This document shows, piece after piece, positions 17,764-26,078 of a stretch of DNA of 64,000 nt; the first letter of the stretch is position 1; each line of letters starts with the position of its first letter. This DNA is from Mesorhizobium sophorae (GTDB lineage Bacteria; Pseudomonadota; Alphaproteobacteria; Rhizobiales; Rhizobiaceae). The stretch spans positions 310,001 to 374,000 of the forward strand of contig NZ_NNRI01000022.1 in NCBI RefSeq assembly GCF_002270415.1, in the 5' to 3' direction. The notes beneath the pieces are model-generated. The model ran no database searches. It saw nothing but the letters and a program-made list of their open reading frames with translations, and was not told the DNA's origin. The position numbers were made by a program, and so were the translations under genes.

Positions 17764-18201
17764 TCATGGGCGCAGATAGACGTAGCCCTGGCCCTGCAAT
17801 TCCGCGAGTTTGACGACGCCACCCTTGTCGGCGGCGTGGAACCCGTCGAGCAGGTCGGTCAATGAAATATCCATGCCTTGCATGGTGTTGGCGCAGGCAT
17901 GCGGATCGAGCCCCTGCTGCACCAGACCGGCGAAGCGGCCGGAAATCGCGGCCGATATGCCTTTGGACTTGAAGGCGGCAAGGGCTGGGCCATGCACGAC
18001 CAGCACGATGTCGACATTGCCGCCGGTGCCGTCATAGTGGTTCTTGATGTTGCCGAGAACGAAATTGACCTTGTCGAGATCGCTGAGATGATAGACGACC
18101 TTCTGCCTGGCAGGCTCCGTGGCGGCTGCCTGCACCACCCGCAGGCCAAGAAACGTTCCGGTTCCGGCAAGAACCGCGCGGAACATATCGCGCCGGCGCA
18201 T
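17764..18201 (-). CDS. Exported DsrE/DsrF-like protein
   Basis: A 145-residue protein starting MRRRDMFRAVLAGTGTFLGL, a short Tat-like or Sec signal peptide with an Arg triplet. The mature part (KVVYHLSDLDKVNFVLGNIK, VDIVLVVHGPALAAF) has the DsrE/DsrF Rossmann-like fold, and Cys103 in DPHACANTM sits where many family members have a sulfur-carrying cysteine. Export is unusual because DsrE sulfurtransferases are cytoplasmic, but periplasmic DsrE-like proteins are known in alphaproteobacteria. GGAGGA precedes the ATG. It is divergent from the secreted protein at 18304. Confidence 0.75.
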   Translation of the reverse strand: MRRRDMFRAVLAGTGTFLGLRVVQAAATEPARQKVVYHLSDLDKVNFVLGNIKNHYDGTGGNVDIVLVVHGPALAAFKSKGISAAISGRFAGLVQQGLDPHACANTMQGMDISLTDLLDGFHAADKGGVVKLAELQGQGYVYLRP

Positions 18202-18303
18202 AGCATTTTCCTCCGCTTGACGGCGCACCGCAAAATGCGTGGCTGCGGCCGCAATACTAGCATAAATTGACGCTACGTCCTGTCGATGCGGAGGAGGGGT
18301 CAC

Positions 18304-19395
18304 ATGACGCTTTGTAAGGTATTGGCGCGCAGCGCTTGGGGTGTCGCGCTGCTTGCCGCGCTTGCTGGCTCCGCATTGGCCGATGACGCACTCAAGCTCA
18401 CCGAACTCAGCCCCAATGGTGCCGACGCCTGTTTCGGCCGCGTCTATGACGCAGCACATCTCAAGGCGCATCCGAAGCAGAAGGTGGCGCGAATCTTCTT
18501 CTACTATGGCCATGATCCGGTCAGCCGGCCGAATGAAGAGCCGGCCGCGAATTCTGACTCATCGTACAATGCCTTCGTTGCCACCACCGTGCGCGGCGCC
18601 AAGGCGCCTGAATGGGCCGGCGGCTGGTGCAATCACGAGTCCGAGGACGGCAAATCAGGCCCAATCCATTGCGGCATGGATTGCGACCGCACCCTGGCCT
18701 CGCTGAAAGTCGATGACAAAGGAAGCCTGATCCTCACTGACGTGCAGCCCGATCTTTATCTGGATGCCGGGTCGGAAGAGGAACTGGGTGCAGCGGAATA
18801 CGACAGGCAGGCGCTGGGCAAGGAAGATGACAATTTCCGCCTCGACCCGATGCCGGCCGCGACCTGCAAGGCGGAGTTCGCGCGCATCGATCCGATCGAC
18901 CCGGCGCTCGGGGCCCCGCTGCGCGAACGGCTGAAGCCGGACCAGGCCTTCTGCTATGGGCGCGACTATGACGCGTCGCACCTGGCCTCGCACCCCGATC
19001 AGCTGACGCAGTCGATCCGGGTTTTCCGTGGCTCGGTGGAGCTGGCATCTTTTGCTTCAGGGGGCGACGCAGCCAACTGGCCCGATGGCGCCGACATTGC
19101 CGTCACCGTCACCACGCGGCAGAAATCGGCCAAGGTCACGCAGACCTATTCCTGCCAGGGCGAGGCCGACCAGTGGCGCTGCGCGGCAAGTTCGAAGATG
19201 AGCGATTTTTCCTGCGACATCGCGCAGAAGGAGATTTTCCTCAAGCGCGGCGTCAACGGCACCATGATGCTGGCCAATCCCAACAGCAGCCTGGCGATCG
19301 TCGATCTGTGTTCGAAGGCCGCCGACGGCAAGACGAAATCCGACGACAAGGTCTACCGGCTGCAGCCGATGCCGCAATCGGCCTGCGCGCCGTGA
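18304..19395 (+). CDS. Secreted protein with internal duplication
   Basis: A 363-residue protein with a clear signal peptide (residues 1-26, cleavage after ALA-DD). It consists of two related halves: DACFGRVYDAAHLKAHPKQK followed by VARIFF, and QAFCYGRDYDASHLASHPDQ followed by a similar strand, VRVF-like. Each half ends with a Cys-containing block (NFRLDPMPAATCKAEF and VYRLQPMPQSACAP). Many cysteines (for example CNHESED, HCGMDCDRT) suggest disulfides in the periplasm. I do not recognise the family. GGAGGAGGGG precedes the ATG at 18304; the promoter region is shared with the divergent DsrE gene. Confidence 0.75.
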   Translation: MTLCKVLARSAWGVALLAALAGSALADDALKLTELSPNGADACFGRVYDAAHLKAHPKQKVARIFFYYGHDPVSRPNEEPAANSDSSYNAFVATTVRGAKAPEWAGGWCNHESEDGKSGPIHCGMDCDRTLASLKVDDKGSLILTDVQPDLYLDAGSEEELGAAEYDRQALGKEDDNFRLDPMPAATCKAEFARIDPIDPALGAPLRERLKPDQAFCYGRDYDASHLASHPDQLTQSIRVFRGSVELASFASGGDAANWPDGADIAVTVTTRQKSAKVTQTYSCQGEADQWRCAASSKMSDFSCDIAQKEIFLKRGVNGTMMLANPNSSLAIVDLCSKAADGKTKSDDKVYRLQPMPQSACAP

Positions 19396-19402
19396 GCTGA
19401 CC

Positions 19403-20350
19403 TCAGGCGAACGGCACGGCAGTCGTGCCTTTCGGCAGCTTGGCTTCGTCGTCGGGCTCGACATGGATGGTGACGCGCACCGAGGGGATTTCGGCTTTCA
19501 GCGCGTCCTCGATACGGTCGCAGATGACATGGCTTGCGCCGACCGACATGTCGGCGTCGACGACCAGATGGAACTCGATGAAGGTGGCGCGGCCGGCGAT
19601 GCGCGTCTTCAGGTCATGCACCTCCAGCGCGCCCTTGCAGTTGGCCGAGATGACGTCGCGGATGCGCATGTGCGCCTGCGTGTCGACGGCACGGTCCATC
19701 AGGCCGTTCATCGACGAGCCGATGACGTGCCAGCCCTGCCACAGGATGTTCAGCGCCACGATGACGGCGAGTGCCGGGTCGAGGATGTGCCAGCCGGTGA
19801 GGATTGCCCCGACCAGGCCGCCGAAGACGCCGATCGAGGTCACCACATCAGTCATGATGTGATTGCCGTCGGCAACCAGCGCCGGCGATTTCTCGGCCCT
19901 GCCGGCGCGGATCAGCGTCCAGGCCCAGAAGGCATTGATCACCGTCGCGATGCCGTTGACCGCCAGGCCGTTCCAGGGCTTTTCGATGGGCGCTGGCACC
20001 TGCCAGGCTCGCCAGACCTCGTTCAGGATCAAAAGCGCGGCGAGAACGATCAGCACGCCTTCGAGAACAGCCGAGAAATACTCGGCCTTGTGGTGGCCGA
20101 AGGGATGGTCCTGGTCGGCTGGCTTGTAGCTGACCTGGATCGCCCAGAAGGCGGCCATCGAGGCGATAACGTTGACGATCGATTCCAGCGCGTCCGAGTA
20201 GAGCGCCACCGAGCCGGTGATGTACCAGGCGACGAGCTTCAGACCGAGCACGACTGCGGCAATGATGATCGACCAGAACGCAAGGTTGGCGACCTTGCGC
20301 TTCGCCGCGGCCTTGGCCGCGATCGCCATCGTGTTCTCGGTTTCGGCCAT
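19403..20350 (-). CDS. Cation diffusion facilitator (CDF) transporter
   Basis: A 315-residue inner-membrane metal/proton antiporter. Helix 2 contains YSDALESIVNVIASMAAFWA with the metal-site Asp, helix 5 contains ADGNHIMTDVVTSIGVFGG with His and Asp, and the cytoplasmic motif DHPFGHHKAEYFSA is typical. The C-terminal domain, about 90 residues (HMRIRDVISANCKGALEVHD, EFHLVVDADMSV), is the dimerising metal-regulatory part. Zn, Fe, Mn or Cd are possible substrates; the H/D site resembles Zn or Fe exporters. The gene lies 5 bp after trpE(G) and may be read through from it. Confidence 0.9.
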   Translation of the reverse strand: MAETENTMAIAAKAAAKRKVANLAFWSIIIAAVVLGLKLVAWYITGSVALYSDALESIVNVIASMAAFWAIQVSYKPADQDHPFGHHKAEYFSAVLEGVLIVLAALLILNEVWRAWQVPAPIEKPWNGLAVNGIATVINAFWAWTLIRAGRAEKSPALVADGNHIMTDVVTSIGVFGGLVGAILTGWHILDPALAVIVALNILWQGWHVIGSSMNGLMDRAVDTQAHMRIRDVISANCKGALEVHDLKTRIAGRATFIEFHLVVDADMSVGASHVICDRIEDALKAEIPSVRVTIHVEPDDEAKLPKGTTAVPFA

Positions 20351-20355
20351 GGTCG

Positions 20356-22545
20356 TCAGGCGGCCTTTTCCTTGGCCTTGCGCGGCAGGTGGGCAACGAT
20401 GTTCTCGATGATCCGCATGCCGGCATTGTGGCCGAGTGTCATGATCGATTCAGGGTGGAACTGCACCGCGGCGATGGGTTCCTTGCGGTGTTCGAAGGCC
20501 ATGATGACGCCGTCCTCGGTCTCGGCCGTGACGATGAAATCATCGGGCAGGCGCACCGGATCGGCGAAGATCGAGTGATAGCGGCCGACGGTGACTTCCT
20601 TGGGCAGGCCGGAGAAGATGATGCCCGGCTTCGAGACGCGGATGCGCGACGGCTTGCCATGCATCGGGACATGCAGTTGCCTGAGCTCGCCGCCATAGGC
20701 TTCGGCCAGTGCCTGCAGGCCGAGGCAGACGCCGAAAATCGGCAACTCGCGGGCGCGCGCCTTCTTGATGGTGGCGGCGCAGTCGAAATCCTTCGGCGTG
20801 CCGGGGCCGGGCGACAGCACGACGAGGTCGGGCTTCAGCCGGTCGAAGACTTCCTCCGGCACCGGCGTGCGTACGGTCGAGACGTTGGCGCCGGTCTGGC
20901 GGAAGTAATTGGCCAGCGTGTGGACGAAGCTGTCCTCGTGGTCGACGAGCAGGATGTTGACGCCGTCGCCGACGCGGGCGGTGGTGCGCTCGGTGCTGGC
21001 GGAGTTGCCTGTCTTGGCGTCGCGGATGGCGGAGAGCATGGCGGATGCCTTCAGTTCGGTTTCGGCTTCTTCTTCCTCGGGAATGCTGTCGAAGAGCAAA
21101 GTGGCGCCGGCACGGACCTCGGCAATGCCGTCCTTGATGCGGATGGTGCGAAGGGTGAGGCCGGTGTTCATGTCGCCGTTGAAATTGACCATGCCGATCG
21201 CGCCGCCATACCAGGCGCGCGGGCTCTTCTCGTTCTGCTCGATGAAGCGCATGGCCCACAGTTTCGGCGCGCCGGTGACGGTGACCGCCCAGGCATGCGA
21301 CAGGAAGGCGTCGAAGGCATCCATGCCTTCGCGCAGCCGCCCCTCGATGTGGTCCACGGTGTGGATCAGGCGCGAATACATCTCGATCTGGCGGCGGCCG
21401 ATGACGCGCACCGAACCGGGCTCGCAGACCCGCGACTTGTCGTTGCGGTCGACGTCCGAGCACATGGTGAGTTCGGATTCGTCCTTCTTGGAGTTGAGCA
21501 GCTTCAGGATCTGCTCTGAGTCGGAAATGGCGTCGTCGCCGCGCTTGATGGTGCCCGAGATCGGGCAGGTCTCGACACGGCGGCCGTTGACACGCACGAA
21601 CATTTCCGGGGAGGCGCCGATCAGATATTCGCCTTCGCCCAGATTGATGAAGAAGGAATAGGGCGAGGGGTTGATCGACTTCAGCTTGCGCGAAATCTCG
21701 GACGGCTGCGTCTCGCAGCGCTCGTAGAACATCTGGCCGGGCACGACCTCGAACAGATCGCCGCGCTTGAACGAATCCATGGCCTTGCGAACCAGGTTGG
21801 CGTATTCGCCCGGCTCATGGTCACCGCGCGGCGGGATGCGGTCGGCGGTCTTGAATGGCTCGGCGATTTCATCACGCGGCAGGCCTTCCGTCGAAAACCC
21901 ATCGCCCGAATAGTCGTAGCGGTCGGTCCAGGCCTTGGCCGAGTAATGGTCGACGACCAGGATCTCGTCGGGCAGGAACAGGACGAGGTCGCGCTGGCTC
22001 TGCTTGCGCTCGAGCTTGTAGTCGACCGGGTCGAACTGGAAGGCGAGGTCGTAGCCGAAGGCGCCGTAGAGGCCGAGATTGGCGTCTTCCTCGGTCTTGA
22101 ATAGAGCGGTGATGGCGCGCAGCACGGTGAACACTGAGGGGACCCGGCTGCGCTCCTCCTCGGTGAAGATACGGCCGGGTTTGGCGACGTCGAGGCTGAT
22201 CAGTTTCTTCGAGTTCTCGGCGATGGTGACATCGACCAGGCTGCCGAGCGTCCTGCCGATGACCGGCAACAGCACCTCGCCACGACCGTTCAGCGCCTCG
22301 ATGCGGACAGTGCGGCCGCGCGCCGAAATGACAAGCGGGGGATCGATGATGGCGGTGTCCCAGCGCGTGTAGCGGCCGGGATATTCGTAATTCGAGGAAA
22401 ACACCGCGCCGCGGCGCGCATTCAGCCCATCGACGTAAGCGTCGATGGCGCCCGCATAGGGCTGGTCGTGGCGCTCGCGGATGATGGTGATGCCACCCCC
22501 GGTCACGAAACTTTCCGCCCCGTTTTCCAGAACCTTCATCGTCAT
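20356..22545 (-). CDS. trpE(G): Fused anthranilate synthase TrpE(G)
   Basis: A 729-residue fusion of both anthranilate synthase subunits, converting chorismate and glutamine to anthranilate at the start of Trp synthesis. Residues about 1-510 are the TrpE part, with VFSSNYEYPGRYTRWDTAII near the N-terminus and chorismate-site motifs CPISGTIKRGDD and SHAWAVTVTGAPKLWAM. Residues about 530-729 are the TrpG glutaminase with SPGPGTP, the catalytic Cys in FGVCLGLQAL, and HPES for the His and Glu. The start at 22545 follows GGAG by 6 nt; an ATG at 22557 is in frame. Expression is set by the upstream trpL leader and terminator. The fusion is typical of Rhizobiales. Confidence 0.97.
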   Translation of the reverse strand: MTMKVLENGAESFVTGGGITIIRERHDQPYAGAIDAYVDGLNARRGAVFSSNYEYPGRYTRWDTAIIDPPLVISARGRTVRIEALNGRGEVLLPVIGRTLGSLVDVTIAENSKKLISLDVAKPGRIFTEEERSRVPSVFTVLRAITALFKTEEDANLGLYGAFGYDLAFQFDPVDYKLERKQSQRDLVLFLPDEILVVDHYSAKAWTDRYDYSGDGFSTEGLPRDEIAEPFKTADRIPPRGDHEPGEYANLVRKAMDSFKRGDLFEVVPGQMFYERCETQPSEISRKLKSINPSPYSFFINLGEGEYLIGASPEMFVRVNGRRVETCPISGTIKRGDDAISDSEQILKLLNSKKDESELTMCSDVDRNDKSRVCEPGSVRVIGRRQIEMYSRLIHTVDHIEGRLREGMDAFDAFLSHAWAVTVTGAPKLWAMRFIEQNEKSPRAWYGGAIGMVNFNGDMNTGLTLRTIRIKDGIAEVRAGATLLFDSIPEEEEAETELKASAMLSAIRDAKTGNSASTERTTARVGDGVNILLVDHEDSFVHTLANYFRQTGANVSTVRTPVPEEVFDRLKPDLVVLSPGPGTPKDFDCAATIKKARARELPIFGVCLGLQALAEAYGGELRQLHVPMHGKPSRIRVSKPGIIFSGLPKEVTVGRYHSIFADPVRLPDDFIVTAETEDGVIMAFEHRKEPIAAVQFHPESIMTLGHNAGMRIIENIVAHLPRKAKEKAA

Positions 22546-22592
22546 TGCCGTCTCCATCAGCTTCTTGGGGCAACGGACCCGGGAATGGCTTG

Positions 22593-22630
22593 AAAAAACA
22601 AATGGCCGCCCGGACATTCCGTTGCGGCCA
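22593..22630 (-). terminator. trp attenuator (intrinsic terminator)
   Basis: On the minus strand TGGCCGC pairs perfectly with GCGGCCA, with CGGA/TCCG extending the stem inside, followed by TTTGTTTTTT. It lies 40 nt after the trpL stop and before trpE(G), exactly where the attenuation terminator is expected. Confidence 0.92.
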
Positions 22631-22669
22631 CCCTCTATTTCCACGCGCACGCGTTCGAACAGGCCGCTG

Positions 22670-22714
22670 TCAGCAGGCCCACCACCAAATGGTCTTGGTC
22701 GAACGCATGTTCAT
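22670..22714 (-). CDS. trpL: trp leader peptide TrpL
   Basis: A 14-residue leader peptide, MNMRSTKTIWWWAC, with three consecutive Trp codons. In Sinorhizobium the equivalent 14-residue peTrpL controls trpE(G) by ribosome-mediated attenuation, and both the peptide and the released attenuator RNA act in trans. Here an intrinsic terminator follows before trpE(G). The ATG lies 7 nt after TATGGA, with TTGCAC 17 nt further upstream, so transcription probably starts at the AUG. The regulatory function is established knowledge for the family; the trans functions are not shown by this sequence. Confidence 0.93.
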   Translation of the reverse strand: MNMRSTKTIWWWAC

Positions 22715-22721
22715 GGCGAAA

Positions 22722-22750
22722 TCCATAGCTGCGAAAAACCGGATGTGCAA
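22722..22750 (-). promoter_or_regulatory. Predicted trpL-trpE(G) promoter
   Basis: The minus strand reads TTGCAC (22750-22745), a 17-nt spacer and TATGGA (22727-22722), ending 7 nt before the trpL ATG. This placement predicts a leaderless trpL transcript, as described for Sinorhizobium. Confidence 0.7.
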
Positions 22751-22863
22751 CAGGTTTGAAAATCTGTTCGTTGGCCGCCGCTTCTGCGGTTCATGGCACA
22801 TCGCCAGAGCCGGCGGTCCTGCTTAGGCTGGATGTCCAACGGCAGAAATATGGGAAAACACCA

Positions 22864-23634
22864 ATGACCGAGCAGATCGACCGCGCACGGACGTTCCATT
22901 CCCTCCACATCAAGGGAAACCCGATCGTTCTCTACAATGCCTGGGACTCGGGCTCGGCCAAGATTGTCGAGAAAGCAGGGGCCAAGGCGATCGCCACGGG
23001 AAGCTGGCCGGTGGCGGCCGCCTTCGGGTATGCCGATGGCGAGAAGATCCCGCTGGAGCTGGCGCTCGACAACATCAGGCGCATCGTAGGGGCGGTCGAC
23101 CTGCCGGTGACCATGGATCTCGAGGGCGGCTACGGCGTTGAACCGGAAACCGTCGCCCGCACCGTGATGCGTGCCGTGCAGGCCGGCGCCATCGGCTTCA
23201 ATTTCGAGGACCAGATCGTTGGCGGCACCGGCCTGCATGACATCGCGCTACAGGTGAAGCGGATCGAAGCCGCAGCGGCGGCGGTCAAGGCCTCGGGTAT
23301 CCCGGCATTCCTCAACGCCCGAACCGACATCTTCCTCAAGGCCAAACCGGATACGCACGACAAGGCGCTGCTCGACCAGGCGATCGAACGAGCACACGCC
23401 TATGAAAGGGCCGGAGCGAACGGCTTCTTTGCGCCGGGCCTTGGCGATGAGAGCCTGATCGAGGCGCTCTGCAAGGCAATCGCGTTGCCGGTCAACATCA
23501 TTGCGCTGGCGCATGTGCCGCCGCGCCAGCGGCTGGCGGAACTCGGCGTCGCCCGCATCAGCCACGGGCCGGTGCCTTACCGGCAGATGGCCGAATGGTT
23601 GGAGGCGAAGGCGCGGCTGGCTATTTCGGGCTAA
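22864..23634 (+). CDS. Isocitrate lyase/PEP mutase family protein
   Basis: A 256-residue TIM-barrel enzyme of the isocitrate lyase/PEP mutase superfamily. Key motifs are LYNAWDSGSAKIVEKAGAKA, PVTMDLEGGYG, GFNFEDQIVGGTGLHD and FLNARTDIFLKA. The Cys-rich KKCGH loop of isocitrate lyase is absent, so it is closer to the carboxyphosphonoenolpyruvate or oxaloacetate-type lyases found widely in rhizobia. The exact substrate is unknown; C-C lyase activity on an oxo-acid is likely. GGGAAAAC precedes the ATG at 22864. It is divergent from the trp leader and convergent with the next gene, with 1 bp between the stops. Confidence 0.83.
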   Translation: MTEQIDRARTFHSLHIKGNPIVLYNAWDSGSAKIVEKAGAKAIATGSWPVAAAFGYADGEKIPLELALDNIRRIVGAVDLPVTMDLEGGYGVEPETVARTVMRAVQAGAIGFNFEDQIVGGTGLHDIALQVKRIEAAAAAVKASGIPAFLNARTDIFLKAKPDTHDKALLDQAIERAHAYERAGANGFFAPGLGDESLIEALCKAIALPVNIIALAHVPPRQRLAELGVARISHGPVPYRQMAEWLEAKARLAISG

Positions 23635-23635
23635 T

Positions 23636-24691
23636 TCAGTCCTCCAGTGTCCCCGACCTGGCGTCGGCGCTCTTGCTGTCGCCGACCAGCTTCAACAAGT
23701 CTTCGCCGGCGCGGATGATGCGGCGCGAGCGGCGGGTGAGGATGATGCCATCCTGCGGTGCCAAAACTTCGGTGCGGCCATTGGTTTCACCCGGTGCATG
23801 GACGATGGTGGCGAGGCGAGCGCCCTTGGCGACGCGGTCGCCGGGCTTCACGTCATAAAGCACGGCGCCCGCCCGGGGCGCGGGCATCATCTCGATATTT
23901 TCCAGCGGTGCGACGACACCGGTGAAAGGACCGGGTGCGGGCAGGGCGGTGTCGGAGATCACGCCGCGCGTCACCAGCAGACGGTAGAGACCTTCGGCGT
24001 CGGCGGCGGCCAAGGTGCCGTCGACATCGAGGATGCCGCGATATTCGACCGTCGTGGCGACGCGACGGTCGAGTTTGGCCACGTCATCGGGAACGTTCTG
24101 GTAGGGCATGATCGAGGCGCCCTCGAACGTACCGTCTGTGTCTTCGCTCCACAGCATCACCGCATCGACGCCCATGGCGGCGGCACAGTCGGCCATCGCC
24201 GGCCACAGGCTGGTATGGACATAGAGATAGGCGAGGCCCTCGTCGTCGCAATGCAGGTCGAGCACGATGTCGTGGCCAAGCGAAAGCTGCACCAGCCGGG
24301 TCTTCAATCGCTGATCGACGGAGCCAAGCGTGGTGTTGGGCAAGAGTGCTGCGTCGGGCGCGGCAAGCAGCGGAAAGCCGCGATTGAAGTTGGTGCGGGT
24401 GCCGAGATGGAAGCGGCCCTGATGCTCGCCGAAATGATATTGGGCGCGGCCGATCGGGTTGGCCCAGGGCACGACGGTGATGTTGCCCTTGATGCGGCCT
24501 TCGGCCTCGGCCTTGGCCAGCATCGGCATCAGCGCGTCGATGGCGACGACGCCCGGCAACTCGCCGGCATGGAGTGCCGCCTGCAGATAGGCTGACGGAG
24601 CGGCCTTGCCGGTTCCGGCAAACCGGAACAGCGGAAATTCGTAGGAAACTCCTTCGCTTTCGCCGGCGATGCGCTCGATCGATTTCTGCAT
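23636..24691 (-). CDS. Succinylglutamate desuccinylase/aspartoacylase family hydrolase
   Basis: A 351-residue zinc carboxypeptidase-fold amidohydrolase. The first metal site is HAGELPG (His and Glu), followed by the substrate Arg region NFNRGFP, the second His in LHCDDEG, and a catalytic Glu likely in VEYRG. The C-terminal about 90 residues (FTGVVAPLENIEMMPAPRAG, LYDVKPGDRVAKGARLATIV) form the beta-barrel typical of this branch. Relatives deacylate N-acyl amino acids such as N-acetyl-diaminobutyrate. GGAGGAAAG precedes the ATG. The substrate is not determined, and neighbours give no clear pathway. Confidence 0.83.
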   Translation of the reverse strand: MQKSIERIAGESEGVSYEFPLFRFAGTGKAAPSAYLQAALHAGELPGVVAIDALMPMLAKAEAEGRIKGNITVVPWANPIGRAQYHFGEHQGRFHLGTRTNFNRGFPLLAAPDAALLPNTTLGSVDQRLKTRLVQLSLGHDIVLDLHCDDEGLAYLYVHTSLWPAMADCAAAMGVDAVMLWSEDTDGTFEGASIMPYQNVPDDVAKLDRRVATTVEYRGILDVDGTLAAADAEGLYRLLVTRGVISDTALPAPGPFTGVVAPLENIEMMPAPRAGAVLYDVKPGDRVAKGARLATIVHAPGETNGRTEVLAPQDGIILTRRSRRIIRAGEDLLKLVGDSKSADARSGTLED

Positions 24692-24779
24692 GACTTTCCT
24701 CCATCAAGAGCGACAAGACATGCAATCTGACGGTGCCGATGTCGATTGGTCCAGCCTGCCGCGCTATGGGCGCAAGCGG

Positions 24780-25958
24780 TTATTCCGCGGCAGCCTGAAG
24801 CGGGACGGCAGGCGCGCGCCTATCCAGTGTCTGCGACAGCACCGCGACGATGACCGCCAGCAGCGCCAATGCCGCGCCGACCAGCGGCAGGTTGGCATAG
24901 GAAACACCTGCGGAAAGGGCCACGCCGCCGATCCAGGCGCCGCTGGCATTGCCGACATTGAAGGCGCCCTGGTTCAGCGTGGCGGCAAGATTCGGCCCTT
25001 CGGAGGCCGCCTCGACGACGCGGATCTGCAGCGGCGGCACGACCACGAAGATGAGCAGGCCCCACAGGAAAACGATGCCGATGGCAACGCCGGCTTTGGC
25101 GCCGAACTGCATGAAGCCGACAAACAGCAGCGCCAGCAACAGCAGCGTGCCGATCACCGTCGGCATCAATTTCCAGTCGGCGAGCCGGCCGCCGATGATG
25201 TTGCCGATGGTCATGCCGGCGCCGAACAGCAGCAGCACCCAGGTGACGGCGGAGGTGGACAGGCCGGACACGTCGGTCAGATAGGGTTTTATGTAGGTGA
25301 AGACGGCAAACAGGCTGGCCGAGGCCAGGGCGGCGATCAGCATCGCCAGCCAGACCTGTAGCTTGCCCAGCACGCGCAATTCGCCGCGCAGGCCGCCACC
25401 GCTCGGTTCAGCGACGTCGGATGGCACCAGCCAGGCGATGCAAGCGACAGAGATCAGGCCGATGCCGACCACGGCGAGGAAGGTGGCGCGCCAGCCGAAG
25501 GCTTCGCCCAGGGCGGTGCCGGCGGGAACGCCAAGGATGTTGGCCAGCGTCAGCCCGGCGAACATCAGCGCGATGGCGCTGGCGCGCTTGTTGCGCGGCA
25601 CCAGGCTGGCGGCAACGACCGAGCCGATGCCGAAGAAGGTGCCGTGGCCGAAGGCGGTGAAGACGCGCGCAGCCATCAGCATCCAGTAGTTGGGCGCGAT
25701 GGCGCAGAACAGATTGCCGACGACGAACAGCGCAGTGAGCCCAACCAGCACCGGCTTGCGCGGCAAATGCGCGGTGCCCATCGCCACGATTGGGGCGCCG
25801 AAGACCACGCCCAACGCATAGCCGGTGACCAGCAGGCCGGCCGAAGGGATGGACACGCCGAGGTCGGCGGCGACCTCCGGCAACAGGCCCATGATGACGA
25901 ATTCGGTGGTGCCGATGCAGAAGGACGCAATGGCAAGCGCAAGGATCGGCAAAGGCAT
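24780..25958 (-). CDS. MFS transporter (AraJ/YdhP-like drug:H+ antiporter family)
   Basis: A 392-residue, 12-helix major facilitator of the DHA1 type. It begins MPLPILALAIASFCIGTTEF followed by VIMGLLPEV, the typical AraJ/YdhP N-terminus, and has antiporter motif C-like Gly/Pro pattern ANILGVPAGTALGEAFGWR. The loop-2 signature is LPRKPVLVGLT. It probably exports small hydrophobic molecules or sugars. The start at 25958 matches family N-termini. A palindrome TTCAA-N7-TTGAA lies 22 bp upstream of the start and two strong hairpins lie beyond it. Confidence 0.87.
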   Translation of the reverse strand: MPLPILALAIASFCIGTTEFVIMGLLPEVAADLGVSIPSAGLLVTGYALGVVFGAPIVAMGTAHLPRKPVLVGLTALFVVGNLFCAIAPNYWMLMAARVFTAFGHGTFFGIGSVVAASLVPRNKRASAIALMFAGLTLANILGVPAGTALGEAFGWRATFLAVVGIGLISVACIAWLVPSDVAEPSGGGLRGELRVLGKLQVWLAMLIAALASASLFAVFTYIKPYLTDVSGLSTSAVTWVLLLFGAGMTIGNIIGGRLADWKLMPTVIGTLLLLALLFVGFMQFGAKAGVAIGIVFLWGLLIFVVVPPLQIRVVEAASEGPNLAATLNQGAFNVGNASGAWIGGVALSAGVSYANLPLVGAALALLAVIVAVLSQTLDRRAPAVPLQAAAE

Positions 25959-25996
25959 GGGGCGTCCAGACTGAATCGGTTCAAATTCAGATTGAA

Positions 25997-26047
25997 CGCG
26001 TAGCCCCGCTACGCGCAATATGCATTGCTGCAACGCAGCAATGCATA
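25997..26047. repeat. Two adjacent perfect inverted repeats
   Basis: CGCGTAGC/GCTACGCG with a 3-nt loop (25997-26015) is followed by TATGCATTGCTGC/GCAGCAATGCATA with a 3-nt loop (26019-26047). They lie downstream of the flavin disulfide reductase stop and upstream of the MFS start, both minus strand. They may terminate the upstream transcript although no T-run follows. Confidence 0.6.
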
Positions 26048-26078
26048 AAGTCCAGAGCTGAGCGCGAGCGTGAGTGTC

